The notes beneath the pieces are model-generated. The model saw only the letters and a program-made list of their open reading frames with translations. It did not search any database and was not told where the DNA came from. A DNA stretch of 15,205 bases from Rhizobium sp. Q54 (GTDB taxonomy: Bacteria; Pseudomonadota; Alphaproteobacteria; SMXS01), in contig CAMBYA010000020.1 in assembly GCA_945872035.1 (NCBI GenBank), forward strand, positions 1-15,205. Direction: 5' to 3'. Both the position numbers and the translations under genes were made by a program. This document shows positions 1-6,465 of this stretch, piece after piece (the first letter of the stretch is position 1; the number at the start of each line of letters is the position of its first letter).

Positions 1-2
1 AG

Positions 3-710
3 GGCTGGACGATCAACGACGTCATCGCCCACCTGCACATGTGGAACTACGCCGCCTGCCTGACGCTGGCGGACGCCGACGCATTCCTGAAATTCCGCCG
101 CGAGCTGGCCGACTACGTCAGGGCCGGCGGCACCCATTTGCAGTTCAACCATGCCTGGCTGGGCGGCATCAGGGGCCGCGCCCTGCTAGCGCGCTGGCGC
201 GACCTCTACCGCGACACCGCCGGGCAGTTCGCGGTCGCCGATCCGAAAGCACGGGTGAAGTGGGGCGGACCGGACATGTCGGTCCGCTCGTGCATCACCG
301 CGCGGCTGATGGAGACGTGGTCGCACGCGCAGGCGGTCTACGACCTGCTGGGCGTCGAGCGCATCGACGCCGACCGCATCCGCAATGTCGCGGTGATCGG
401 CATCAACACCTATGGCTGGACCTTCGCGAACCGCAAGCTGGAGGTGCCCGCCGAGCCGCCATACGTGCGGCTGACCGCGCCGTCGGGTGCGATCTGGGAG
501 TGGCACGAGCCCAGCGACACCAATCGGATCGAGGGCACGGCCACCGCGTTCTGCCAGGTAGTTACCCAGGTCCGCAACGTGGCCGACACGACCCTCAAAG
601 CGACCGGCGATACGGCCACCCGCTGGATGGCGATGGCCCAGTGCTTCGCGGGCCCGCCCGAGGACCCGCCGCCGCCCGGCACGCGGTTCCTGCAACGGCA
701 GGTTGCCTGA
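3..710 (+). CDS. TIGR03084-type metal-binding protein (DinB / mycothiol-dependent maleylpyruvate isomerase-like), 5' end missing
   Basis: The reading frame is open from the window edge, so the true start lies upstream. The visible part begins GWTINDVIAHLHMWN, the typical first helix region of TIGR03084 proteins, which belong to the DinB / mycothiol-dependent maleylpyruvate isomerase fold. In that fold one His early in the bundle and an E-x3-H pair bind a metal. Here they appear as the His at bases 30-32 (IAHL) and the E and H of METWSH (codons near 312 and 324), so the metal site looks complete. The family usually has D three residues after the second His (WxHxQD); this protein has A. The C-terminal half (GWTFANR, then IEGTATAFCQVVTQVRN) fits the SCP2-like tail of the family. 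The protein ends in a proline-rich stretch and TGA at 708. The substrate is unknown. Mycothiol is actinobacterial, so a thiol-dependent isomerase role in a proteobacterium is doubtful. Confidence 0.8.
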   Translation, partial: GWTINDVIAHLHMWNYAACLTLADADAFLKFRRELADYVRAGGTHLQFNHAWLGGIRGRALLARWRDLYRDTAGQFAVADPKARVKWGGPDMSVRSCITARLMETWSHAQAVYDLLGVERIDADRIRNVAVIGINTYGWTFANRKLEVPAEPPYVRLTAPSGAIWEWHEPSDTNRIEGTATAFCQVVTQVRNVADTTLKATGDTATRWMAMAQCFAGPPEDPPPPGTRFLQRQVA

Positions 711-784
711 CCGAAAAAGCCGGGTACCTGGAAACCGATTTCATGCCACCATGATGACGCCGGAATCGCCGGCAGCCACGGTGG

Positions 785-2596
785 ATGATGACCGACAGCA
801 TCCTGATCGAGATCGCCTTGTTCCTCGCCGCCTCGGTGTTCGCCGCACCGATCGCGCGCAAGCTGGGCATCGGCTCGGTGCTGGGCTATCTGCTGGCGGG
901 CATCGTCATCGGGCCGTTCGGCCTGGGCCTGATCTATTCGGTGTATCAGGTGGAAACCATCCTGCACTTCGCCGAGTTCGGCGTGGTGCTGCTGCTGTTC
1001 ATCATCGGTCTGGAGTTGCGGCCCAAGCGGCTGTGGACCATGCGCGTGCCCGTGTTCGGCCTGGGCACCGCCCAGGTCGCGCTGACCGGCGCGGCGCTGG
1101 CAGGGCTGGGCCTGCTGGCCGGCCTGCCGTTCCTGACCGCCCTGCTGATCGGCCTGACCCTGTCGCTGTCGTCGACCGCCTTCGCGCTGCAGGAGCAGAA
1201 GGAGCTGACCGCCCGACACGGCCGCACCGCGTTCTCGATCCTGCTGTTCCAGGACCTGGCGGCGATTCCGCTGATCGCGCTGTTGCCGCTGTTCGCGCTG
1301 GGCGGCGCGGGCGCGACCGGGATGTCGGCGCTCGATGCGCTGAAGGCCATCGGTTTCATCGCGCTTGTGGTGGTCGGCGGCAGGCTGCTGCTGAACCGGG
1401 TTTTCCCGCTGGTCGCCCGCTCCGGCGTGCGCGAGGCGATGACGGCGGCCGCGCTGCTGACCGTGGTGACCGCGGCGCTGCTGATGGAGCTGGGCGGGCT
1501 GACCGCGGGGCTCGGCGCATTCATCGCCGGCGCGCTGCTGTCGGAATCCGACTACCGCCACGAGTTGCAGGCCGACATCGCGCCGTTCGAGGGGCTGCTG
1601 CTGGGCCTGTTCTTCACCGCCATCGGCATGTCGCTCAACCTGGCGTTGTTCCTCGACAAGCCGCTGCTGATCCTGGGCCTCGTCCTGCTGTTGCTGGCTG
1701 TCAAGGCAGTGGTGCTTTACGCCCTCGGCCGCTTCAGCGGGCTGGGTGACCGGCCGTCGCGGCGGCTGGCGCTCGCCATCTCCCAGGGCGGCGAGTTCGG
1801 CTTCGTCATCCTGACCGCGGCGACCGCGCAGAAGATCATGCCGGCCGAGACAGCGAGCCTGCTGAGCGTGGTCGTCACCCTGTCGATGATGGCGACGCCG
1901 CTGCTGCTGCGGCTCGACACCCTGTTCGCCCCGCCCAAGACCGCCGTCAGGCCGGACTACGACGAGATGCCCGAACCCGAGTCCGGCTTCGTGGTGATCG
2001 CCGGGCTGGGACGCTTCGGCCAGATCGTCGGCCGCGTGCTGCGGGCGCGGGGCATTCCGTTCACCGCCCTCGACGCCAGCGTCGAGCAGGTCGATTTCGT
2101 GCGCCGCTTCGGCAACGAGATCTATTATGGCGACGCGTCGCGCCCCGACATCCTGCATGCGGCCCGCGTCGGCGAGGCCAGGGCGTTCGTGCTGGCGATC
2201 GACGATCCGGAGGCGGCGGTGCGGACGGCGCAGATCGTCCGGACCAACTTCCCGCACGTGCCGATCTTCGCCCGCGCCCGCGACCGAAACAACGCGCACG
2301 CGCTGATGGAACTGGGCGTGACCAACATAAGGCGCGAGACCTTTCATTCGGCGCTCAAACTGACCGAGGACGTACTGCTGGGCCTGGGCCTGCCGCGCGG
2401 CCATGTGGACCGGACCATCGACACCTTCCGCCGCCACGACGAGCAGCGCCTGCAGAACGACTTCACCCTGGCCGGCGACGAGGAGCGGCTGAGCCAGCGC
2501 GCCCGCAAGGCCGCCGAGGAGCTCGAGCGCCTGTTCGCCCAGGACGCCGCCGAACTGGACAATATCGAGACCACCAAGAAGGAGGCCGCCGAATAG
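785..2596 (+). CDS. Kef-type CPA2 monovalent cation:proton antiporter with C-terminal TrkA-N domain
   Basis: This 603-residue inner-membrane protein has the KefB/KefC/YbaL layout. A hydrophobic Na+/H+ exchanger domain spans about residues 8-375. A cytoplasmic Rossmann TrkA-N domain follows at about 401-515, then a charged helical tail. Family signatures visible are LGYLLAGIVIGPFGLG (33-48), SSTAFALQ (129-136), the FQD motif (155-157) in a membrane helix, FFTAIGMSLNL (276-286), SQGGEFGFVI (333-342), the nucleotide-binding GLGRFG (407-412) and ARARD (496-500). Members exchange K+ or Na+ for H+ and are gated by nucleotides or, in KefB/C, by glutathione adducts. No KefF/KefG-type quinone oxidoreductase subunit is encoded beside it, so glutathione gating cannot be assumed. 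The start is ATGATG at 785/788. Only a GGTGG abuts it, so either ATG is possible. A potential hairpin lies just after the stop. Family assignment is firm; ion specificity is not. Confidence 0.93.
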   Translation: MMTDSILIEIALFLAASVFAAPIARKLGIGSVLGYLLAGIVIGPFGLGLIYSVYQVETILHFAEFGVVLLLFIIGLELRPKRLWTMRVPVFGLGTAQVALTGAALAGLGLLAGLPFLTALLIGLTLSLSSTAFALQEQKELTARHGRTAFSILLFQDLAAIPLIALLPLFALGGAGATGMSALDALKAIGFIALVVVGGRLLLNRVFPLVARSGVREAMTAAALLTVVTAALLMELGGLTAGLGAFIAGALLSESDYRHELQADIAPFEGLLLGLFFTAIGMSLNLALFLDKPLLILGLVLLLLAVKAVVLYALGRFSGLGDRPSRRLALAISQGGEFGFVILTAATAQKIMPAETASLLSVVVTLSMMATPLLLRLDTLFAPPKTAVRPDYDEMPEPESGFVVIAGLGRFGQIVGRVLRARGIPFTALDASVEQVDFVRRFGNEIYYGDASRPDILHAARVGEARAFVLAIDDPEAAVRTAQIVRTNFPHVPIFARARDRNNAHALMELGVTNIRRETFHSALKLTEDVLLGLGLPRGHVDRTIDTFRRHDEQRLQNDFTLAGDEERLSQRARKAAEELERLFAQDAAELDNIETTKKEAAE

Positions 2597-2604
2597 CGGT
2601 CGTT

Positions 2605-2624
2605 GCGCCGGTGGAACCCGGCGC
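2605..2624 (+). terminator. GC-rich hairpin after the antiporter gene, possible weak terminator
   Basis: A perfect 7-bp stem GCGCCGG/CCGGCGC with a 6-base loop starts eight bases after the antiporter stop codon. No T-run follows, so it is not a classical intrinsic terminator. It might act with Rho or protect a 3' end. The rest of the 91-base gap holds two copies of CCGCCGGCC eleven bases apart and the ribosome binding site of the next gene. In DNA this GC-rich such a stem could also be chance. Confidence 0.25.
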
Positions 2625-2687
2625 GGCCCGCCGCGTTAGCGCTTCGACCGCCGGCCGTCCGCCGGCCCCGTATCCCTGGAGACTCCC

Positions 2688-3398
2688 ATGTTCCGCAAGC
2701 TGGCTGCCCTGGTCCTGTTCGGCTTGATCGCCGCGCCCGCCGCGCATGCCGAGGAGGCGCGCCTCACCATGGCGCCTGTCGAAGGCATTTTCTCGTTCAC
2801 CCCCGGCCAGCTCGACCTGGCGGGCCAGTCCGACGTGGGGCCCGTGCTGCGCGCCGGCCCCGCCGACGCGGGCAGGCTGGAAGCCTTCCTCGACGACAAC
2901 GAGGCCAGCACCCTGCTGATCGTGCGCGGCAACCGCGTGCTGCGCGAGGTATCCCAGGACGAAGACCTCTATGATGCCAACGGCATCATCCCGCTGGTCG
3001 AGAGCGGCGTGGCGATGGACGAGATGGACGCGCTGCAGGCACCCGACCGCATCGATATCTGGGCCATCGGGACCTCCATCGACCTGTCCAGCCAGATCGA
3101 GGCCGTGGCGGAAGGCGAGAACATGCGCGGCGCCGGCGCGGTCATGCTGAACCTGACGCCCAAGGGCCGCGACATGGTCGCCGCGCTGACCACCGCCAAT
3201 GCCGGCCGCCAGATCGCCACCCTGCTGGAGCGCAACATACTGGCCTCGCCGGTTGTCCAGGAGGCCGTATCGAGCGACGCGCTGGCCATCTCGTTCACCT
3301 CGCCGGAAGACCCGGCGCGCGAGACCTGGGTGCTGGGCACGCTGCGCGCCATGGCCCAGGGCCCGGCCCCGCAGGCGTCGCCCGCGCCGGAGCAATAG
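2688..3398 (+). CDS. Exported protein with SecD P1-head-like domain
   Basis: This 236-residue protein has a clear Sec signal peptide: MFRK, a hydrophobic core, and APAAHA ending at residue 21, so it should be periplasmic. The region at about 147-213 resembles the P1-head subdomain of SecD. It has a strand-rich GAVMLNLTPKGRDM, then LTTANAGRQIATLL, then ILASPVVQEAV and a final AISFTSPEDPARE. SecD proteins show the same order: G..xF..LT..N.G, self-identifying D/E, ISAPVI, then the insertion strand and 'eeA'. Unlike SecD there are no membrane helices, so it is a stand-alone head-like domain. Residues 25-145 show no family I recognise. The C-terminus is Pro/Ala-rich. The start ATG has a good GGAGA five bases upstream (2678-2682). 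The downstream yjbQ gene starts eight bases after the stop. A role in protein export is not implied by the fold alone; function is unknown. Confidence 0.88.
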   Translation: MFRKLAALVLFGLIAAPAAHAEEARLTMAPVEGIFSFTPGQLDLAGQSDVGPVLRAGPADAGRLEAFLDDNEASTLLIVRGNRVLREVSQDEDLYDANGIIPLVESGVAMDEMDALQAPDRIDIWAIGTSIDLSSQIEAVAEGENMRGAGAVMLNLTPKGRDMVAALTTANAGRQIATLLERNILASPVVQEAVSSDALAISFTSPEDPARETWVLGTLRAMAQGPAPQASPAPEQ

Positions 3399-3406
3399 GA
3401 GACCGC

Positions 3407-3823
3407 GTGAAGCAGGCCAGGACCACCCTTATCATCATTACGACCGGTCCCGGCCTGACCCTGTTCACGCGGCCCGTGACGAGTTGGGTCGACGGCCAGG
3501 GTATCGGCGACGGCCTGCTGACCCTGTTCATCCGCCACACCTCGGCCTCGCTGCTGATCCAGGAAAACGCCGATCCGGATGTGCTCGCCGACCTGCGCGA
3601 CTTCTTCGCCCGGATCGCCCCGAAGGCCGGCCCGTACCGCCATGATGCCGAGGGCCCTGACGACATGCCTGCGCACATCAGGGCGGCGCTGACCCAGACC
3701 CAGCTTTCGATTCCGGTGAGCGGCGGCAGGCTCGACCTCGGAACCTGGCAAGGCCTCTACGTCTTCGAGCACCGCGACCGGCCGCAGCGCCGCGAGGTGG
3801 TGCTGCACCTGATCGGCGACTGA
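3407..3823 (+). CDS. yjbQ: YjbQ / UPF0047 family protein (secondary thiamine-phosphate synthase-like)
   Basis: The 138-residue length and the motif set match the small YjbQ (UPF0047) family. Visible signatures are RHTSASLLIQEN (43-54), D56, HDAEGPDDMPAH (79-90) and GTWQGLYVFEHR (112-123). The conserved His, Asp and Glu residues cluster around the presumed active or metal site in family structures. Family members show weak thiamine-phosphate synthase activity in E. coli complementation, which is why databases use that name; the physiological reaction is unsettled. Translation most likely starts at GTG 3407. AGGAGA (3397-3402), which overlaps the preceding TAG stop, is placed ideally for it, and the next in-frame ATG would remove half of the domain. 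It forms a two-gene unit with the SecD-like gene and converges on the hydrolase gene. Confidence 0.92.
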   Translation: MKQARTTLIIITTGPGLTLFTRPVTSWVDGQGIGDGLLTLFIRHTSASLLIQENADPDVLADLRDFFARIAPKAGPYRHDAEGPDDMPAHIRAALTQTQLSIPVSGGRLDLGTWQGLYVFEHRDRPQRREVVLHLIGD

Positions 3824-3825
3824 GG

Positions 3826-3839
3826 CGGCGAACGCGCCG
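3826..3839. terminator. Small hairpin between convergent genes
   Basis: CGGCG-AACG-CGCCG forms a 5-bp stem with a tetraloop in the 17-base gap between the yjbQ stop and the hydrolase stop. It could serve both strands, but there is no T-run on either side and the stem is short. It is a weak candidate and could be chance. Confidence 0.2.
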
Positions 3840-3840
3840 G

Positions 3841-4731
3841 TTACGCTGCTGCCGCCTTGGCATGCCGTCCGATAAGCGTCGTGAAACGCATGTTGAGCTG
3901 TGGCGGCAAATTGTGGCCCATGCCTTCGATCACCTCCAGCGCCGCCCCCGGAATCAGCCGCGCCGTGTCGTGCGCGTGCTCGACGGGCAGCAGCGGGTCG
4001 GCGTCGCCATGGATCACCAGCGTCGGCGCGGTGACGCCCGGCAGCAGCGCGTCGCGGCTGCCCGAGGAGAGTATGGCCGCGTAGTGGCGCGGCATACCTT
4101 CCGGGTAGAACGACCGGTCATAGGTCCGCTCCGAGAACGCGCGGACCTGCTCCTCCGGCACCGGATAAGCCGGGCTGCCGATCACGCCGGCCAGCATCAC
4201 CGAATGGTCGACGACGGACTTCCTGTCGCTTCCCGCCGGGCGCAGCAGCAGCTTTTCCATGGCTTCCGGCTTGCCGGGCGGCAGCCCGTAGCGGCCGCTG
4301 GTCGACATGATCGAGGTGAGCGACTGCACGCGCGCTGGGTGATGGATGGCGGCGAGCTGGGCGATCATGCCGCCCATGCTGGCGCCGACCACATGCGCCT
4401 TCCCGATCCCCAGCGCGTCGAGGACGCCGACGGCATCGGCCGCCATGTCGTTCAGCAGGTACGGCACCTGCAGCGGCTTGCCCGACATCAGGCCAGCGAT
4501 GATATCCTTCACATCCGGCACCGGCGCACCGTCGAACTTCTGCGACAGGCCGATGTCGCGGTTGTCGAACCGGATCACCCGGAAGCCCTGTCCCGCCAGC
4601 ATGTCGCAGAACATCTCCGGCCACAGCAGCATCTGGGCGCCCAGGCCCATGATCAGCAGGATGGCGGGATCGTCCGCGCCGCCGCGTTCGTCATATTCGA
4701 TCGACAGGCCGTTGGCGGTGATCTGGGGCAT
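3841..4731 (-). CDS. Alpha/beta-fold hydrolase
   Basis: A 296-residue alpha/beta hydrolase with the catalytic triad visible: nucleophile S118 in GASMGG (116-121), acid D245 in HGDADPLLP (241-249) and H273 in GMGHNLPP (270-277). The oxyanion-loop region is LLIMGLGAQM (25-34), and RFDNRDIGLS (54-63) is the common strand-4 motif. The frame is open upstream to 4908, but ATG 4731 is preferred. GGAG lies eight bases upstream of it, homology to hydrolases begins at MPQITANGL, and the extra upstream residues would be read through the EF-hand gene's terminator. Such proteins are esterases, lactonases or C-C hydrolases (for example rifampicin- or 3-oxoadipate-lactonase-like); the substrate cannot be read from the sequence. 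It lies downstream of the EF-hand gene on the same strand but beyond its terminator, so it probably has its own promoter, which I could not identify. Confidence 0.93.
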   Translation of the reverse strand: MPQITANGLSIEYDERGGADDPAILLIMGLGAQMLLWPEMFCDMLAGQGFRVIRFDNRDIGLSQKFDGAPVPDVKDIIAGLMSGKPLQVPYLLNDMAADAVGVLDALGIGKAHVVGASMGGMIAQLAAIHHPARVQSLTSIMSTSGRYGLPPGKPEAMEKLLLRPAGSDRKSVVDHSVMLAGVIGSPAYPVPEEQVRAFSERTYDRSFYPEGMPRHYAAILSSGSRDALLPGVTAPTLVIHGDADPLLPVEHAHDTARLIPGAALEVIEGMGHNLPPQLNMRFTTLIGRHAKAAAA

Positions 4732-4778
4732 GGCTGGCACTCCGTGAACTTCGGGCCAGCATGGCATGCGCGCCGGCC

Positions 4779-4812
4779 AAAAGAAAAGGGCGCCCGGCCG
4801 TGCCGGACGCCC
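4779..4812 (-). terminator. Strong Rho-independent terminator of the EF-hand gene
   Basis: Read on the minus strand, an 11-bp GC-rich stem (GGGCGTCCGGC pairing with GCCGGGCGCCC, one G-T wobble) closes a three-base loop and is followed by TTTTCTTTT. It sits 22 bases past the EF-hand stop codon. The T-run is only on the minus-strand side, which sets the direction. It separates the EF-hand gene from the hydrolase gene. Confidence 0.88.
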
Positions 4813-4834
4813 CTCGCCAATCCCACGCCCTGCG

Positions 4835-5353
4835 TTACTCGGCGGGCGGCATATCCTGGCCGTCGGCATCGTCCGGGCCGCCATGGCCGCGGTGGCTGCC
4901 CTTGCCATGCGCCATCATCTCGTCGGCGGCGATCTTCCCGTCCTTGTTCGTGTCCATCCTGTCGAACATGCCGGCGCCTTCGAACTCGCCCTTCGTCACC
5001 TTGCCGTCCTTGTTCGCGTCGAGCCGATCGTACATGCGCTTCTCGCGCTCGGCCTTGCGCTCGGCCATCTTCTTTTCGTGGAAGGCGCTCAGTTCGGCGG
5101 CGGACACGTTGCCGTCCTTGTTGGTGTCGGCGGCCGTGAAGTCGGCGTTTCGCTTGGCCTCGAACTCGGCCTTGCTGACGGCGCCGTCCTTGTCGGTGTC
5201 GAGCTTCTCGAGCATCCGGTCATGGGAGCGACCGCCATGCCCGTCGCCGCGGCCATGATCGGGGCCCGCGAACGCCGCGCCGATGCCGGTAAGGGCACCC
5301 GTCGTCAAGGCCACGCCGGCCACCAGCGCGGTAATCAGGACTTTGTTAGCCAT
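4835..5353 (-). CDS. Exported EF-hand calcium-binding protein with four canonical loops
   Basis: This 172-residue protein begins with a Sec signal peptide (cleavage probably after AAFA, residue 29). It then has four complete 12-residue EF-hand loops at 52-63, 76-87, 112-123 and 134-145. All carry D at position 1, D/N at 3, D at 5, G at 6 and E at 12, so all four should bind Ca2+. They form two pairs separated by a highly charged helix (about 90-110). His/Gly-rich stretches flank the EF-hand region (H33, H39, H44; H149, H154, H157) and might bind another metal. Many proteobacteria encode such small periplasmic EF-hand proteins; their jobs are mostly unknown, with Ca2+ buffering or sensing the usual guess. 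The ATG at 5353 has GGAGAG seven bases upstream. That SD lies inside one arm of an inverted repeat. The gene ends at a strong terminator and is probably monocistronic. Confidence 0.93.
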   Translation of the reverse strand: MANKVLITALVAGVALTTGALTGIGAAFAGPDHGRGDGHGGRSHDRMLEKLDTDKDGAVSKAEFEAKRNADFTAADTNKDGNVSAAELSAFHEKKMAERKAEREKRMYDRLDANKDGKVTKGEFEGAGMFDRMDTNKDGKIAADEMMAHGKGSHRGHGGPDDADGQDMPPAE

Positions 5354-5359
5354 GTCATC

Positions 5360-5400
5360 TCTCCGTTATCGTCTGCAATAGACATGGGCTTTAACGGAGA
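5360..5400 (-). promoter_or_regulatory. 9-bp inverted repeat covering the EF-hand gene's ribosome binding site
   Basis: TAACGGAGA at 5392-5400 is the exact reverse complement of TCTCCGTTA at 5360-5368, with 23 bases between. On the minus-strand transcript the downstream arm contains the GGAGA Shine-Dalgarno of the EF-hand gene and the upstream arm contains TCTCC. The leader could therefore fold to hide the ribosome binding site. The same symmetry could instead be a protein operator. The 74-base gap between the oxidoreductase stop and this gene holds nothing else I recognise; promoter boxes are not clear. Confidence 0.45.
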
Positions 5401-5427
5401 AGTTGCGACAACCCTTCGCCCGAATGT

Positions 5428-6465
5428 TCAGCGCCCCGGATCTTCGGCGATCTTCACCAGTTGCTTGCCGATGTTGCGGCCCTCGAACTGGCCCAGCGCG
5501 GCATCCGGGTAGGCGTCGAATCCGTCCGCCACATCAAGCACTTCCTTGATCTGGCCGGACTTCAGCAATGCCCCCAGCCGCTTCACGCCCTCGCCGAAGC
5601 GGGCGATGTAGTCGAAGAAGAAGAAACCCGACATGGTGCAGGCCCGCATGGCCAGCGCCATGTGGTTCTGCAATCCAGGTCCCGGAGAGTTATAGGTGGC
5701 GATGCCGCCGCAGATGACGATGCGGCCGCCATGGGCCATGTTCGCCAGCGCCGCGTCGAGGATCGTACCGCCCACATTGTCGAAGAATACGTCGATGCCC
5801 TCGGGCGCCAGAGCGGCCATGCGGCTCGGCACGTCCTCGGCCTTGTAGTCGATGGCGGCGTCGAACCCGAGATCGCCGATCAGCAGCGCGCACTTCTTGG
5901 GTCCGCCGGCGATACCGATCACCCGCGCGCCGGACAGCCTGGCGAGCTGGCCCGCCACACTGCCGATGGCGCCCGCGGCGCCCGAGACGACGACCGTATC
6001 GCCCGGCTTCACATGGCCGAAGTCGCCCATGCCGAAATAGGCGCACAACCCGTTCATGCCCAGGGTGGCGAGGCCCGACGCCAGAGGAAAGCCGTCAGGA
6101 ACCCGCTGCAGCGCCGTGCCTGTGCGGTCCATGGGCCCGGTGGCCACGTAATCGGCGAATTCCATGAAGCCGGTCACCGCATCACCCGGCCTGAAGTCCG
6201 GATGGCGCGACTTGACGACGCGGCCGGCGACACCGCCGCACATGGGATCACCGATGGGGATCGCCTTGAAGCGCTCCTCCAGCCCCTTCACCCAGGCATG
6301 GTTCATGGGATCGCAGGAGAAATACACGCTGCGCACCAGCAACTCGCCGTCGCCGACCTCGGGCACGGCGGTCTCGCGGTACTCGAACTGGTCCCGCGTC
6401 AGGCCCAGCCCGTTGCCGCCCGCAGCATCCGCGACGACCCATTGCCGGTTCACATCGTTCTTCAT
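5428..6465 (-). CDS. NADPH-dependent MDR-family oxidoreductase (CurA / prostaglandin-reductase-like)
   Basis: This 345-residue protein belongs to the zinc-free medium-chain reductase group that includes CurA and leukotriene B4 12-hydroxydehydrogenase (COG2130). The N-terminal start with RQWVVAD, the SCDPMNHAW motif (50-58), the nucleotide-binding GAAGAIGSVAGQLA (162-175), IAGGPKKC (185-192) and FDNVGG (228-233) are typical, as is its length. No structural- or catalytic-zinc cysteine cluster is present. Such enzymes reduce the C=C bond of enones or similar activated alkenes with NADPH. The start ATG 6465 overlaps the upstream acyl-CoA dehydrogenase stop as ATGA, with AAGGAA upstream, so the two are translationally coupled. 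An open frame continues upstream to 6867, but it runs inside the dehydrogenase gene and shows no homology. The coupling suggests a shared catabolic or detoxification role; the substrate is unknown. Confidence 0.93.
   Translation of the reverse strand: MKNDVNRQWVVADAAGGNGLGLTRDQFEYRETAVPEVGDGELLVRSVYFSCDPMNHAWVKGLEERFKAIPIGDPMCGGVAGRVVKSRHPDFRPGDAVTGFMEFADYVATGPMDRTGTALQRVPDGFPLASGLATLGMNGLCAYFGMGDFGHVKPGDTVVVSGAAGAIGSVAGQLARLSGARVIGIAGGPKKCALLIGDLGFDAAIDYKAEDVPSRMAALAPEGIDVFFDNVGGTILDAALANMAHGGRIVICGGIATYNSPGPGLQNHMALAMRACTMSGFFFFDYIARFGEGVKRLGALLKSGQIKEVLDVADGFDAYPDAALGQFEGRNIGKQLVKIAEDPGR

Noticed and set aside
410..2437. 675-codon minus-strand open frame opposite the antiporter gene
   Set aside because: Composition is Gln/Arg/His-rich without recognisable motifs, and the opposite strand encodes an unambiguous Kef-type antiporter. 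It is a shadow frame.
2648..2667. Direct repeat CCGCCGGCC, two copies 11 bases apart, before the SecD-like gene
   Set aside because: Short GC-only words recur by chance in DNA of this composition, and no further copies or spacing pattern support a site.
4732..4908. Upstream extension of the alpha/beta hydrolase by 59 residues
   Set aside because: It would be translated across the EF-hand gene's terminator hairpin, has no hydrolase homology, and ATG 4731 has a good ribosome binding site.
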